Source: Janthinobacterium tructae
GTDB lineage: Bacteria > Pseudomonadota > Gammaproteobacteria > Burkholderiales > Burkholderiaceae_D
Length of the DNA stretch: 64,000 bases
Direction of reading: 5' to 3'
Assembly: GCF_006517255.1 (NCBI RefSeq)
Contig: NZ_CP041185.1
Location: 124,001 to 188,000, forward strand
Positions 32,704 to 40,580 of the stretch are shown here, in pieces. Below the pieces are notes generated by a model that had not been told where the DNA came from, did not search any database, and was given only the letters and a program-made list of their open reading frames with translations. Made by a program: the position numbers and the translations under genes. Position 1 is the first letter of the stretch; each line of letters begins with the position of its first letter.

Positions 32704-34175
32704 CGGCGCAGTTCGAACTCGACACCCTGAAAATCCGCCTCGCCGCGCCCGAGCTGGCGGCGCTCGACTTGCGCGTGCGCGTGCAGCGCGCGCTGCGCCA
32801 GCTGATACTCGATGGCGTGCTGGCGCCTGGCCTGCGCCTGCCTGCCACGCGCGCGCTGGCGCAATCGCTGGGCGTGTCGCGCGATACGCTGGAAATGGCG
32901 TACGCGCAGCTGCGCCTGGACGGATATATCCAGCGGCAGACGGGATCGGGCAGTTTTGTCTCGACGACGATAGGCGCTAGCTTGCTGGGCAAGCCTGCGG
33001 CTGCGCTGCCGCCCTTGTCCGCGCAGCCGGTGGCCCTCAGTGCGCGCGGTGCGCAGATTCTCGCCAGCGGCGGCGTGACCGACCAGCAGAGCGTCAACGC
33101 TTTCGCCACGGGCTTGCCGGAAACGCGCGCCTTTCCACTCGACGTGTGGGAACGCTTGCGGCGCCAGGCGGCCGGCGAACACCGTGCCGGCATACTGCTG
33201 CACGGCGACCCGCAAGGCGCGGAGCCTTTGCGGCAAGCCATCTCCGATTATGTGAACCTGGAGCGGGGCGCGCGGGCCACGGCGGATCAGGTGCTGGTCT
33301 TGAGCAGCACGCGCCAGGCGCTGTATCTGTGCGCGCAGGTGCTGGCCGATGCGCATGGCCCGATATTGATGGAAGATCCCGGCTATTTTGGTGCGCGCAA
33401 GGCCTTCGAAATGGCGCAATTGCAGGTCGTGCCCGTGCCCGTCGACGCGCAGGGCTTGTCGATCGACCACCTGCGGGCGGATCGCAGCGGCGCCAACACG
33501 GTGTACGTCACGCCGTCGCATCAGTACCCGACGGGCGTCACGCTGGCGCTTGAGCGCCGCCTGGCCCTGACGGCCTGGGCCGCCGAGCGCCAGGGCTGGA
33601 TCATCGAAGACGATTACGACAGCCAGTTTCATTACGCGGGCTTGCCGACGGCGTGCGTGCAGGGGCTAGACACGCAGCAGCGCACGATCTATCTGGGCAC
33701 CTTCGCCAAGTCGCTGTATCCGGGCCTGCGCATCGGCTACATGGTGCTGCCGCCCGCGCTGGTGAAACCGATGACCTATGCGCGCAGCATCCTCGATGGT
33801 CACACGCCGCAACTGGACCAGCTGACACTGGCCCGTTTCATCGCGGACGGCCATTTCGCGGCCCATGTGCGCGCCATGCGCAAGGTCTACGCCGTGCGCC
33901 GCGATGCGATGGCGCAGGCCGTCCGGCGGCATTTGCCGCACGTGGTCACGGCGCAGCTGCCGCCGGGTGGCTTGCAACTGCCTTGCCTGCTGCACGAGGG
34001 CAGGGATGAGCTGGACACGATACGGCTGGCGGCGCGGGCGGGCCTCGTGTTGCCGGGCCTGAGCCGGCTGTACGCGACGCCGCCCGAGTGTGGCGGCTGG
34101 CTGCTGGGCTTTGCTGCGCTCACGCTGCACGAGATCGACGGCGGCATCGTCCGCCTGGCGCGCGCCCTGGGCTGA
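32700..34175 (+). CDS. MocR/PdxR-family regulator
   Basis: A 491-residue regulator with a GntR winged helix at residues 18-85 (VQRALRQLILDGVLAPGLRLPATRALAQSLGVSRDTLEMAY, split by a turn). A PLP-binding aminotransferase-like domain follows, with the EDDYDSQFHY motif and the cofactor lysine in LGTFAKSLYPGLRIGY. The start ATG overlaps the stop of the preceding hydrolase-like gene, so the two are coupled, an unusual arrangement for a regulator whose targets are normally divergent. The BenE-like transporter 97 bases downstream on the same strand may be a target. Confidence 0.87.
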   Translation: MTAQFELDTLKIRLAAPELAALDLRVRVQRALRQLILDGVLAPGLRLPATRALAQSLGVSRDTLEMAYAQLRLDGYIQRQTGSGSFVSTTIGASLLGKPAAALPPLSAQPVALSARGAQILASGGVTDQQSVNAFATGLPETRAFPLDVWERLRRQAAGEHRAGILLHGDPQGAEPLRQAISDYVNLERGARATADQVLVLSSTRQALYLCAQVLADAHGPILMEDPGYFGARKAFEMAQLQVVPVPVDAQGLSIDHLRADRSGANTVYVTPSHQYPTGVTLALERRLALTAWAAERQGWIIEDDYDSQFHYAGLPTACVQGLDTQQRTIYLGTFAKSLYPGLRIGYMVLPPALVKPMTYARSILDGHTPQLDQLTLARFIADGHFAAHVRAMRKVYAVRRDAMAQAVRRHLPHVVTAQLPPGGLQLPCLLHEGRDELDTIRLAARAGLVLPGLSRLYATPPECGGWLLGFAALTLHEIDGGIVRLARALG

Positions 34176-34272
34176 TGCCGTCAAAGTGGTCTGTTGTATG
34201 TACTTGAATTGGACTGCTTTAGCAGTCCATGTGGCCATTAAGATGCTCCCTTTCAATGGCAGGGGCATACAC

Positions 34273-35484
34273 ATGACAACAACCACCACCACCACAACCG
34301 CCGCCATGGCCGACCGGCTGCACTGGCGCGATCTTGCTGCCCCCACGATGGCCGCCTGCATCTCCGTGCTCGTCAACTATGGCGGCACTTTCGTGCTGGT
34401 GTTCCAGGCGGCCCAGCTGGCCCAGTTGAGCGCGGCGCAGACGGCGTCCTGGGTCTGGTCGCTGAGCATCGGCGTGGGCGTGACGGGCATCTGGCTCAGC
34501 TATCGCTACCGCGCGCCCATCATCACGGCCTGGTCCACGCCCGGCGTGGCCTTCCTGGCCACCGTCATGCCGCACACGCCGTATGCCGAGGTGATCGGCG
34601 CCTATATGGTGTCGGCCATCGCCTTCATTCTGCTGGGCATGTCCGGCGCCTTCGAGCGCCTGGTGCGATGGATTCCTGGCGGCATCGCGGCGGGTTTGCT
34701 GGCCGGCATCCTGCTGCAGTTCGGCGTGAACGCGTTTGGCGGCGCCAGCGCCGACCCGCTGCTGGTCGTGGTGCTGCTGCTGTCTTACGCCGTGCTGCGC
34801 CGTTTCACCGCGCGCTTTGCCGTGGTCGGCATCATGCTGATCGGCCTGGCACTGCTGCTGGCGCAAGGGCGCATCGATGCGCAAGGCATCGAACTGGCCC
34901 TGGCCGCGCCCGTGTTAGAGATGCCGCGCTTTTCCGTGGCGTCGCTGCTGGGCGTGGCGCTGCCCTTGTTCCTGATCACGCTGACGGGCCAATACATGCC
35001 CGGCATGCTGGTGCTGCGCAATGACGGTTACCCCGTCAGCGCCAATCCGATTTTGACGGTGACGGGCCTCGGTTCACTGCTCATGGCCCCATTTGGCGCG
35101 CACGCCTTCAACGTGGCCGCCATCACGGCCGCCATCTGCACGGGCAAGGATGCCCATGCGGAGCCGTCGAAGCGCTATGTCGCCGGGCTGGCCTGCGGCG
35201 TGCTGTATATCCTGGTGGGCATCTTCGGCGTCACCCTGGCCAGCCTGTTCATGGTCTTGCCGCGCAGTTTTATTACGGCGCTGGCGGGCCTGGCCCTGCT
35301 GGGCGCCATCGGCAACAGCCTGGCGCAGGCGATGGCGGACGTGCGCATGCGCGAAACGGCGCTGATCACTTTCCTGGCGACGGCGGCGAACGTGACCCTG
35401 CTGGGCGTGGGCGGCGCCCTGTGGGGACTGGCAGCGGGGCTGGCGGCGCACGTGCTGATGCATGGCTGGCGCAAGGCGGCTTGA
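34273..35484 (+). CDS. BenE-family benzoate/H+ symporter-like transporter
   Basis: A 403-residue inner-membrane protein with about twelve hydrophobic segments. Markers of the BenE family are TGIWLSYRYRAPIITAWSTPGVAFL, FERLVRWIPGGIAAGLLAGILLQFG and TGQYMPGMLVLRNDGYP. The N-terminus is an unusual run of eight Thr after Met. AGGGG precedes this ATG. No benzoate catabolic genes are adjacent, so the substrate may be another aromatic or carboxylic acid. Confidence 0.85.
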   Translation: MTTTTTTTTAAMADRLHWRDLAAPTMAACISVLVNYGGTFVLVFQAAQLAQLSAAQTASWVWSLSIGVGVTGIWLSYRYRAPIITAWSTPGVAFLATVMPHTPYAEVIGAYMVSAIAFILLGMSGAFERLVRWIPGGIAAGLLAGILLQFGVNAFGGASADPLLVVVLLLSYAVLRRFTARFAVVGIMLIGLALLLAQGRIDAQGIELALAAPVLEMPRFSVASLLGVALPLFLITLTGQYMPGMLVLRNDGYPVSANPILTVTGLGSLLMAPFGAHAFNVAAITAAICTGKDAHAEPSKRYVAGLACGVLYILVGIFGVTLASLFMVLPRSFITALAGLALLGAIGNSLAQAMADVRMRETALITFLATAANVTLLGVGGALWGLAAGLAAHVLMHGWRKAA

Positions 35485-35669
35485 CGGCGGCATAGCCATT
35501 TTGCCAGCCGCCGCATACAATTGCTGCGCCCGTGTCCGTTGGCACCGTACTTTCCCCGATGTGAGCGATGGCCGAGTTGAGCTCCCTGGCGCATGGCCTG
35601 GCGATTTTTCGCTGGCCGCCGGCTGGGTGTGAATGTTTACTTTTACTATTAATGAAGAGTGAGAAAGCG

Positions 35670-36212
35670 ATGCCTGTCAGTTCCTACCTGAATACCCGTC
35701 CCGTCGTGGGCGAGCGCGTCTACCTGCATGACACGGCGCAAGTGATTGGCGATGTGCAGATCGGTGATGACTGTTCCATCTGGTGCAACAGCGTGCTGCG
35801 CGGCGACGTCAACCGCATCGTCATCGGCGAGGGCAGCAATATCCAGGACTTTTCTATGGGCCATGTGTCGCACAAGAGTGCGGCCAAGCCTGACGGTTCT
35901 CCATTGACCATCGGCAAGTACGTGACCATCGGCCACTCCGTGATCTTGCATGGCTGCACCATCGGCGACGAATGCCTGATCGGCATGGGCAGCATCGTCA
36001 TGGATGACGTGGTGGTGGAAAAGCACGTGATGCTGGGCGCGGGCAGCCTGGTGTCGCCGGGCAAGGTGCTGGAAAGCGGCCATCTGTATGTGGGCCGGCC
36101 CGCGGCCAAGGTGCGCGCACTGACGGAGGCGGAGATCGCCTACCTGCGCTATTCGGCCGAACATTATGTGCGTGTGAAGAACAATTACCTGGCCGGTGGC
36201 GACGACGCTTGA
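35670..36212 (+). CDS. Gamma-class carbonic anhydrase-like protein
   Basis: A 180-residue left-handed beta-helix protein. Hexapeptide repeats run from about 15 to 130 (GDVQIGDDCSIWCNSVLRGDVNRIVIGEGSNIQD). The usual three zinc His are in MGHVSHKS, IGHSVILHG and nearby. The C-terminal helix with RYSAEHYVRVKNNYLAGG is typical of the YrdA/PaaY group. It may hydrate CO2 or act as a thioesterase-like partner. GAGAAAG precedes the ATG. Its 3' end overlaps the convergent desaturase gene by 28 bases. Confidence 0.85.
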   Translation: MPVSSYLNTRPVVGERVYLHDTAQVIGDVQIGDDCSIWCNSVLRGDVNRIVIGEGSNIQDFSMGHVSHKSAAKPDGSPLTIGKYVTIGHSVILHGCTIGDECLIGMGSIVMDDVVVEKHVMLGAGSLVSPGKVLESGHLYVGRPAAKVRALTEAEIAYLRYSAEHYVRVKNNYLAGGDDA

Positions 36213-37126
36213 TTGTCGGCATGATCGAGGCGGCGCAGTTCCGGCCGCGGCGCCAGGTCTTGCGGCCGGCGCAGGCCGGACACCAGGCCCATGCGTTGCC
36301 ACAGCAGCAAGACCCACCAGCCCGGATCCCATTCGCCCGGCAGCAGGCCCAGCCTGGCCGAGCCCGGATAGGCGTGGTGGTTATTGTGCCAGCATTCGCC
36401 CATGGTCAGCAGCGACGTCAGGCGGATATTCCTGCCTTGCACGGCGGCGCCATCGACATGAAAATGCATTTGCCCATGGTTGTGGGCGAAGTAGCCGATC
36501 AGCCAATGGCCTAGCACGCCGGCGCTGACTCTGGCGCAGACACCCCAGCAGACGAAACCCCAGCCGCCCCAGGCAAAGAACAGCAGGGTCCACGGCAGTT
36601 GCTGCAGCATCCAGGTGGTTTCCAGAAAACGGTAAAAGCGGTCGTGCGCGATGCGCGGTTCGATGGCGATGTGCGGCCGATGGTCGAGGTCCAGGCGGCA
36701 GAATAATTGCCACCAGGCATCGCGCCAGAAGCCGGCGCCGTGGCGCAGGTAGGGATGGCAGTCGGGCAGGCGCTGGGCATAGTCGCGCAGTTCGTGCTGG
36801 CGCAGCAGGCCCAGCGGGCCGCTGAGACCCACCAGCACGCCCAGGTAGACGAGTACATATTCCAGCCATTGCGGGCATTGATAGCTGTCGTGGATCAGCT
36901 TGCGGTGGCTGCCTAGCGAGTGGCCGAACAGCAGGACGATGGCCGTGCCGCTGACAAACAGCAGCAGGCCGGTCCAGCTGAAGAAGAGCAGGGCGCCGGT
37001 CACGGCGCCAGCCAGCATGGCTGTCAGCCACAGCGATGGCAAAGGCGCATGGCGCACTGCGCCGTGCAGCACGCTGTCCGCGCGCGTGGAGCGGGCGCGG
37101 TGGCTGTCCAGGCTGGCAGCCGTCAT
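36185..37126 (-). CDS. Membrane fatty-acid desaturase
   Basis: A 313-residue inner-membrane di-iron desaturase. The hydrophobic segments are at about 34-70, 90-108 and 170-205. His boxes are GHSLGSHRKLIH in the first region and ECWHNNHHAYP in the third. The expected middle box (HRxHH) is replaced by RQHELRDYAQR followed by CHPYLRHG, as in a divergent subgroup of the OLE1-like family. It probably introduces a double bond into acyl chains. The start overlaps the stop of the DUF3144 gene by one base (TGATG), so the two are coupled. Confidence 0.8.
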   Translation of the reverse strand: MTAASLDSHRARSTRADSVLHGAVRHAPLPSLWLTAMLAGAVTGALLFFSWTGLLLFVSGTAIVLLFGHSLGSHRKLIHDSYQCPQWLEYVLVYLGVLVGLSGPLGLLRQHELRDYAQRLPDCHPYLRHGAGFWRDAWWQLFCRLDLDHRPHIAIEPRIAHDRFYRFLETTWMLQQLPWTLLFFAWGGWGFVCWGVCARVSAGVLGHWLIGYFAHNHGQMHFHVDGAAVQGRNIRLTSLLTMGECWHNNHHAYPGSARLGLLPGEWDPGWWVLLLWQRMGLVSGLRRPQDLAPRPELRRLDHADNQASSPPAR

Positions 37127-37443
37127 CAACCCTTGGGGGCCGACGACGGTTGCGTGTACTTGTCGAAGTTGGTGATGTAGTCGTTGAAGTTGTCGGTCAG
37201 CATGCGCTTGTACTGCTCCGTGAAGAAGGCCACGGCGCCTTCCTTTTCTTCCTGCATCTTCGCCACGTCGTTGCTCTTGCTGGCGACGAGGAAGGCGTTG
37301 AAGCGGGCTGCCGCGTACAGCAGCGAGGTGGCCACTTCATTGCCACCGCTATGCTGGCATTGTTCATTGGCCAGGGCGATGACCTGGTCGGCGCGTTCCC
37401 AGAATTCCGGGCCCGGTGCTGGTTTTGTCGTTGGTGTGTTCAT
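37126..37443 (-). CDS. DUF3144 protein
   Basis: A 105-residue soluble, mostly helical protein matching DUF3144: FWERADQVIALANEQC, SLLYAAARFNAFLVAS and EQYKRMLTDNFNDYITNFDKY. The function is unknown. AGGGA lies before the ATG. It starts 70 bases after the gluconokinase stop and its own stop overlaps the desaturase start, placing it at the downstream end of the yfi-gntK run. Confidence 0.75.
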   Translation of the reverse strand: MNTPTTKPAPGPEFWERADQVIALANEQCQHSGGNEVATSLLYAAARFNAFLVASKSNDVAKMQEEKEGAVAFFTEQYKRMLTDNFNDYITNFDKYTQPSSAPKG

Positions 37444-37513
37444 GAAAATCCCTATGAAAGTGCGCGCCAGTCTACACAGGGGGCCGCGGGCTGTCCAGCC
37501 GCGCGGCTGCCGG

Positions 37514-38020
37514 TCAGGACGCCTGCAGGATCTGTTCCAGCAAAACGGGCAGCGGCTGGCGGATGTCGAGCACGATGCCGTCTTCGTCTGGCTGCAAGGG
37601 CTGCAGGGTGGCCAGCTGGCTGTCGAGCAGGCTGGGCGGCATGAAATGGCCGGGACGCTGCAAGCGGCGCTCCAGCACGGCGCGCGGACCGTCCAGGTGG
37701 ACAAAGCGCAGGGCCGGGTCGCCCTCGCGCAGTACGTCGCGGTAGGCGCGCTTCAGGGCCGAGCAGGAGACGACCAGGCCGCTGCCTTGCGCGCGGGCCG
37801 TGGCGATGCGTTCGCGCAGGGCGGCCAGCCAGCCGGCCCGGTCGGCATCGTCGAGCGCAATGCCGGCGGCCATCTTGGCCACGTTTTCCGGGGCATGCAC
37901 GTCGTCGCCTTCCACGTAGGGCACGTGCGAGGCGTCGGCCAGCAGGCTGCCGACGGCGCTCTTGCCGCAGCCGGAGACACCCATCACGACCCAGCGCACG
38001 GCGGGCACGCCCACGCTCAA
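37514..38020 (-). CDS. gntK: Gluconokinase
   Basis: A 168-residue cytoplasmic kinase that phosphorylates D-gluconate to 6-phosphogluconate. The P-loop is GVSGCGKS (residues 14-21). The family motifs VEGDDVHAPENVAKMAAGIALDDADRAGWL, VVSCSALKRAYRDVLR and FVHLDGPRAVLERRLQRPGHFMP are all present. No gluconate transporter is nearby. Its start overlaps the stop of the YfiB-like gene by four bases, an odd coupling of sugar metabolism to a c-di-GMP control operon. Confidence 0.92.
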   Translation of the reverse strand: MSVGVPAVRWVVMGVSGCGKSAVGSLLADASHVPYVEGDDVHAPENVAKMAAGIALDDADRAGWLAALRERIATARAQGSGLVVSCSALKRAYRDVLREGDPALRFVHLDGPRAVLERRLQRPGHFMPPSLLDSQLATLQPLQPDEDGIVLDIRQPLPVLLEQILQAS

Positions 38021-38520
38021 GGCGCCGAAACGATGACGGTGACGCGGCGGTTTTCCGCCTTGCCCGCCTTGCTGGCATTCGAGGCCACGGGTTTGCTCAT
38101 GCCCAGCCCCTTGACGCTGATGTTGTCGCGTGGAATGCCCGAGGCGCTCATCGCGTCGGCCACCACGTTGGCGCGCGCCAGCGACAGCTTGTTGTTGTAC
38201 GCTTCCGTGCCTTCGTTATCCGTATGGCCTTCCACGCGCATGTGGGTAATGCCCACTTTCAGCAGGGCGGCGCTGATTTTCTGGATGGCGTTGCGGCTCG
38301 GGGCCGTCAGCTTGGCAGCGTCGAATTCGAACAGCAGCTTGTCGGTAAAGCTCAGCTCCCAGCCTTCATCCGTCTGCGTGAAGCCTTGCTCCTTCAGGGT
38401 GGCGACTTGCTCGGCGTTGAACAGCGGTTTGATCACTGGCGTGCTCTGGCAGGCGGCCAACAGGCCCAGCATGAACAGACCGAGGAAGCCGCGGCGTAAT
38501 TGCGTGTAGATGAGTTGCAT
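38017..38520 (-). CDS. yfiB: YfiB-like OmpA-family outer-membrane lipoprotein
   Basis: A 167-residue protein with lipobox LAAC (residues 21-24) and a C-terminal OmpA peptidoglycan-binding domain from about 55 (LLFEFDAAKLTAPSRNAIQKI, VEGHTDNEGTEAYNNKLSLARA, VKGLGMSKPVASN). In Pseudomonas, YfiB sits in the outer membrane and sequesters YfiR, freeing the cyclase YfiN when the envelope is stressed. The gene lies 17 bases after the cyclase gene in the same order as in that system. The identification rests on family and gene order. Confidence 0.85.
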   Translation of the reverse strand: MQLIYTQLRRGFLGLFMLGLLAACQSTPVIKPLFNAEQVATLKEQGFTQTDEGWELSFTDKLLFEFDAAKLTAPSRNAIQKISAALLKVGITHMRVEGHTDNEGTEAYNNKLSLARANVVADAMSASGIPRDNISVKGLGMSKPVASNASKAGKAENRRVTVIVSAP

Positions 38521-38537
38521 GGTGTTGCTCCTTGGGG

Positions 38538-39809
38538 TCAGGGGTGAATCTGGGGTTGTGGCAGGCGCGCCACCTGGCGCGTGCCACGCTGCGCCTGCTT
38601 GGCGCGGTACATGGCTTCGTCCGCCGCGCCCACCAGCGAGACGGCGTCGATGGCGTGATCGGGGAAGACGGCCACGCCGATAGTCAGCGAGCTGACGATG
38701 CTGTTGCCGGTAGGCAGTTCAATGGCTTGCGCCATGGCGGCGATGATGTTGTCGGCGATGTGCATGGCGTCGCTGCTGTTGCGCAGCGGCTTGAGCAGGA
38801 TGGCGAATTCGTCGCCGCCCAGGCGCGCCACCAGGTCGCCCTCGCGCAATTGCTGCTTGATGCGCGCGGCGATCGTCACCAGCACGTGGTCGCCCGAGGC
38901 ATGGCCAAATGTGTCGTTGATGTATTTGAAACGGTCGCTGTCGAGGAACAACACGGCCACTTTGCCATTGCCGATGCGCGCTTCGAGGATGGCGCGTTCC
39001 AGTTCTGCTTCCATGAAGGCGCGGTTCGACAGGCCCGTCAGGCTGTCGTGGTTGGCACGGTGCGACAGCGAGGCGTGTTCCTTTTGCAGATGGCTTTGCC
39101 ACGCCTCCAGTTCGTCGAGCAGGGCGTTGAAGTCGTCATTGAGCTGGTTCAGTTCGGCGATGTTGGCTGGCGGCACGCGCAATTCGAACGAGCGGTCGCG
39201 CCGCACGCGGTGGGCCGTTTCCGCCAGGTGGCGCAGGGGCGAGGTGATTTCCGTTTCCATGCGGCGCGACAGGCGCACGGCGACGACCAGGCTCAGTACG
39301 AGGCAAGCGAGCAGGCAGGAGAGGCCGCTCAGCAGGAAGGGCAGCAGGCTGCGGCTGTGCGGCACCAGGGTGAGGCTGCCGATGGCCTGGTTATTGCGCA
39401 TGACGGGGAGGGTCAGCGAATCGGGCAGCATCCACCCCGTCAGCGCGCGTTCGATGTAGTAGCGTGTGCCGTGTTCGCCCCGTTCCCAGCGGGCCAGCAC
39501 CTTGCCGGCCTTGTCGCTCACCTGTGCCTGGTCGATATCTTCATTGACGCCGATCAAGGCCAGCGCTTCTTTGGCTACCAAGGCGTCGCCAAAGACGACG
39601 GCCCCTTCCACCGTGTAGCTCATCGAGCGGGCCACCAGGCGCAGGTTGCGGTCCGAATAGACGCGCAGGGCCAGCAGCGCCACGGCCGTCAGGGTCAGGC
39701 CGGCCGCCAGCACGGCGATCAGCGACACGCTCAGGTGGGCGCGCCGCAGCACGCTGTCGAGCGTGCGGCGGGGCTTGCGCGCCGACTGGGGAGGCATGCT
39801 GGCGCTCAT
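38538..39809 (-). CDS. yfiN: YfiN-like membrane diguanylate cyclase (CHASE8-HAMP-GGDEF)
   Basis: A 423-residue inner-membrane enzyme that makes cyclic di-GMP. The first membrane segment is at 28-50. A periplasmic CHASE8 domain occupies about 51-150 (RSMSYTVEGAVVFGDALVAKEAL), the second segment is at 155-178, HAMP at 180-235 and GGDEF from about 252. The active site GGDEF is at 331-335, with an RxxD inhibitory site (REGD, 322-325). The periplasmic repressor YfiR is encoded immediately upstream with a four-base overlap, and the YfiB-like lipoprotein follows. Confidence 0.9.
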   Translation of the reverse strand: MSASMPPQSARKPRRTLDSVLRRAHLSVSLIAVLAAGLTLTAVALLALRVYSDRNLRLVARSMSYTVEGAVVFGDALVAKEALALIGVNEDIDQAQVSDKAGKVLARWERGEHGTRYYIERALTGWMLPDSLTLPVMRNNQAIGSLTLVPHSRSLLPFLLSGLSCLLACLVLSLVVAVRLSRRMETEITSPLRHLAETAHRVRRDRSFELRVPPANIAELNQLNDDFNALLDELEAWQSHLQKEHASLSHRANHDSLTGLSNRAFMEAELERAILEARIGNGKVAVLFLDSDRFKYINDTFGHASGDHVLVTIAARIKQQLREGDLVARLGGDEFAILLKPLRNSSDAMHIADNIIAAMAQAIELPTGNSIVSSLTIGVAVFPDHAIDAVSLVGAADEAMYRAKQAQRGTRQVARLPQPQIHP

Positions 39810-40387
39810 GGCTGCGGTGCCTTGCGACGTGCAATTTGCAAGGCGTTCGGATGCACGCGCAGGCCGCTGCGGGCGATGGCGTCGAGGTTGACGTCAAAAC
39901 CGATCTGCGCGTCGTTCAGGCGCAGGCAGAACATGGTGCCCACGCTGCAGCCCGTGCCGGGTTCGGCGACCGATAAAATCGGCTTGCCGATGATCTGCGC
40001 CAGCAGTTGGTCGCGTTCCCCCTCGGGCAGGCTGCCCAGGTAAATGACGTCGCATTCGCCAGCTGCTGCGGCCGCCGCCGGGACTTTCACGCGGATGCGC
40101 TGGCCCAGGCTGGAGGCGGGCTTGTCGACGATGGCCGCCCCATAGCGGGGCACGCCGAGCATGCAGACGCGCACTTCCAGGCGCGCCACGGGCCAGCGCA
40201 CATAGCTGATGATGCCAAACAAGACCTGGGCTACCTCGGCCGGTCGCCTGGCGTCGGCCGCCGCGCCCGCCTGCGCCCACGCCGCGCACGGCGTCAGCGC
40301 GCCGCAGGCGAACAGCGAGGCCAGCAGCACGAAGGCGAGCAGGGCGGGCAGCGCTAGGCGCTGCCGGTGGCGAGAGGAGGAGGGCAC
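39806..40387 (-). CDS. yfiR: YfiR-like periplasmic repressor (DUF4154)
   Basis: A 193-residue exported protein with a signal peptide to about residue 40 (ending AWAQA) and a DUF4154 domain. In Pseudomonas, YfiR binds the periplasmic part of YfiN and keeps it off; its activity depends on two disulphides. Four cysteines are present here after the signal, at 75, 112, 147 and 154, spaced almost as in that protein, so both disulphides are probably conserved. It is first in the operon yfiR-yfiN-yfiB and overlaps yfiN by four bases. Confidence 0.85.
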   Translation of the reverse strand: MPSSSRHRQRLALPALLAFVLLASLFACGALTPCAAWAQAGAAADARRPAEVAQVLFGIISYVRWPVARLEVRVCMLGVPRYGAAIVDKPASSLGQRIRVKVPAAAAAAGECDVIYLGSLPEGERDQLLAQIIGKPILSVAEPGTGCSVGTMFCLRLNDAQIGFDVNLDAIARSGLRVHPNALQIARRKAPQP

Positions 40388-40580
40388 GGCGTCGGGTGTC
40401 TTTATTCAGGTCGGGTGGCTACTCAAATTGTTACTTGACAACACAGACTCTACGGAACTGCATGCTGAAAGTAAATCAATTGTGCGATATAACCTTGCAT
40501 TATAAACACCAATTTGAAAACTTGCATTCTTTACCATGAGAATTGCATGTCAACATGGCTGAAGCAGGGCAGGACTGTCT

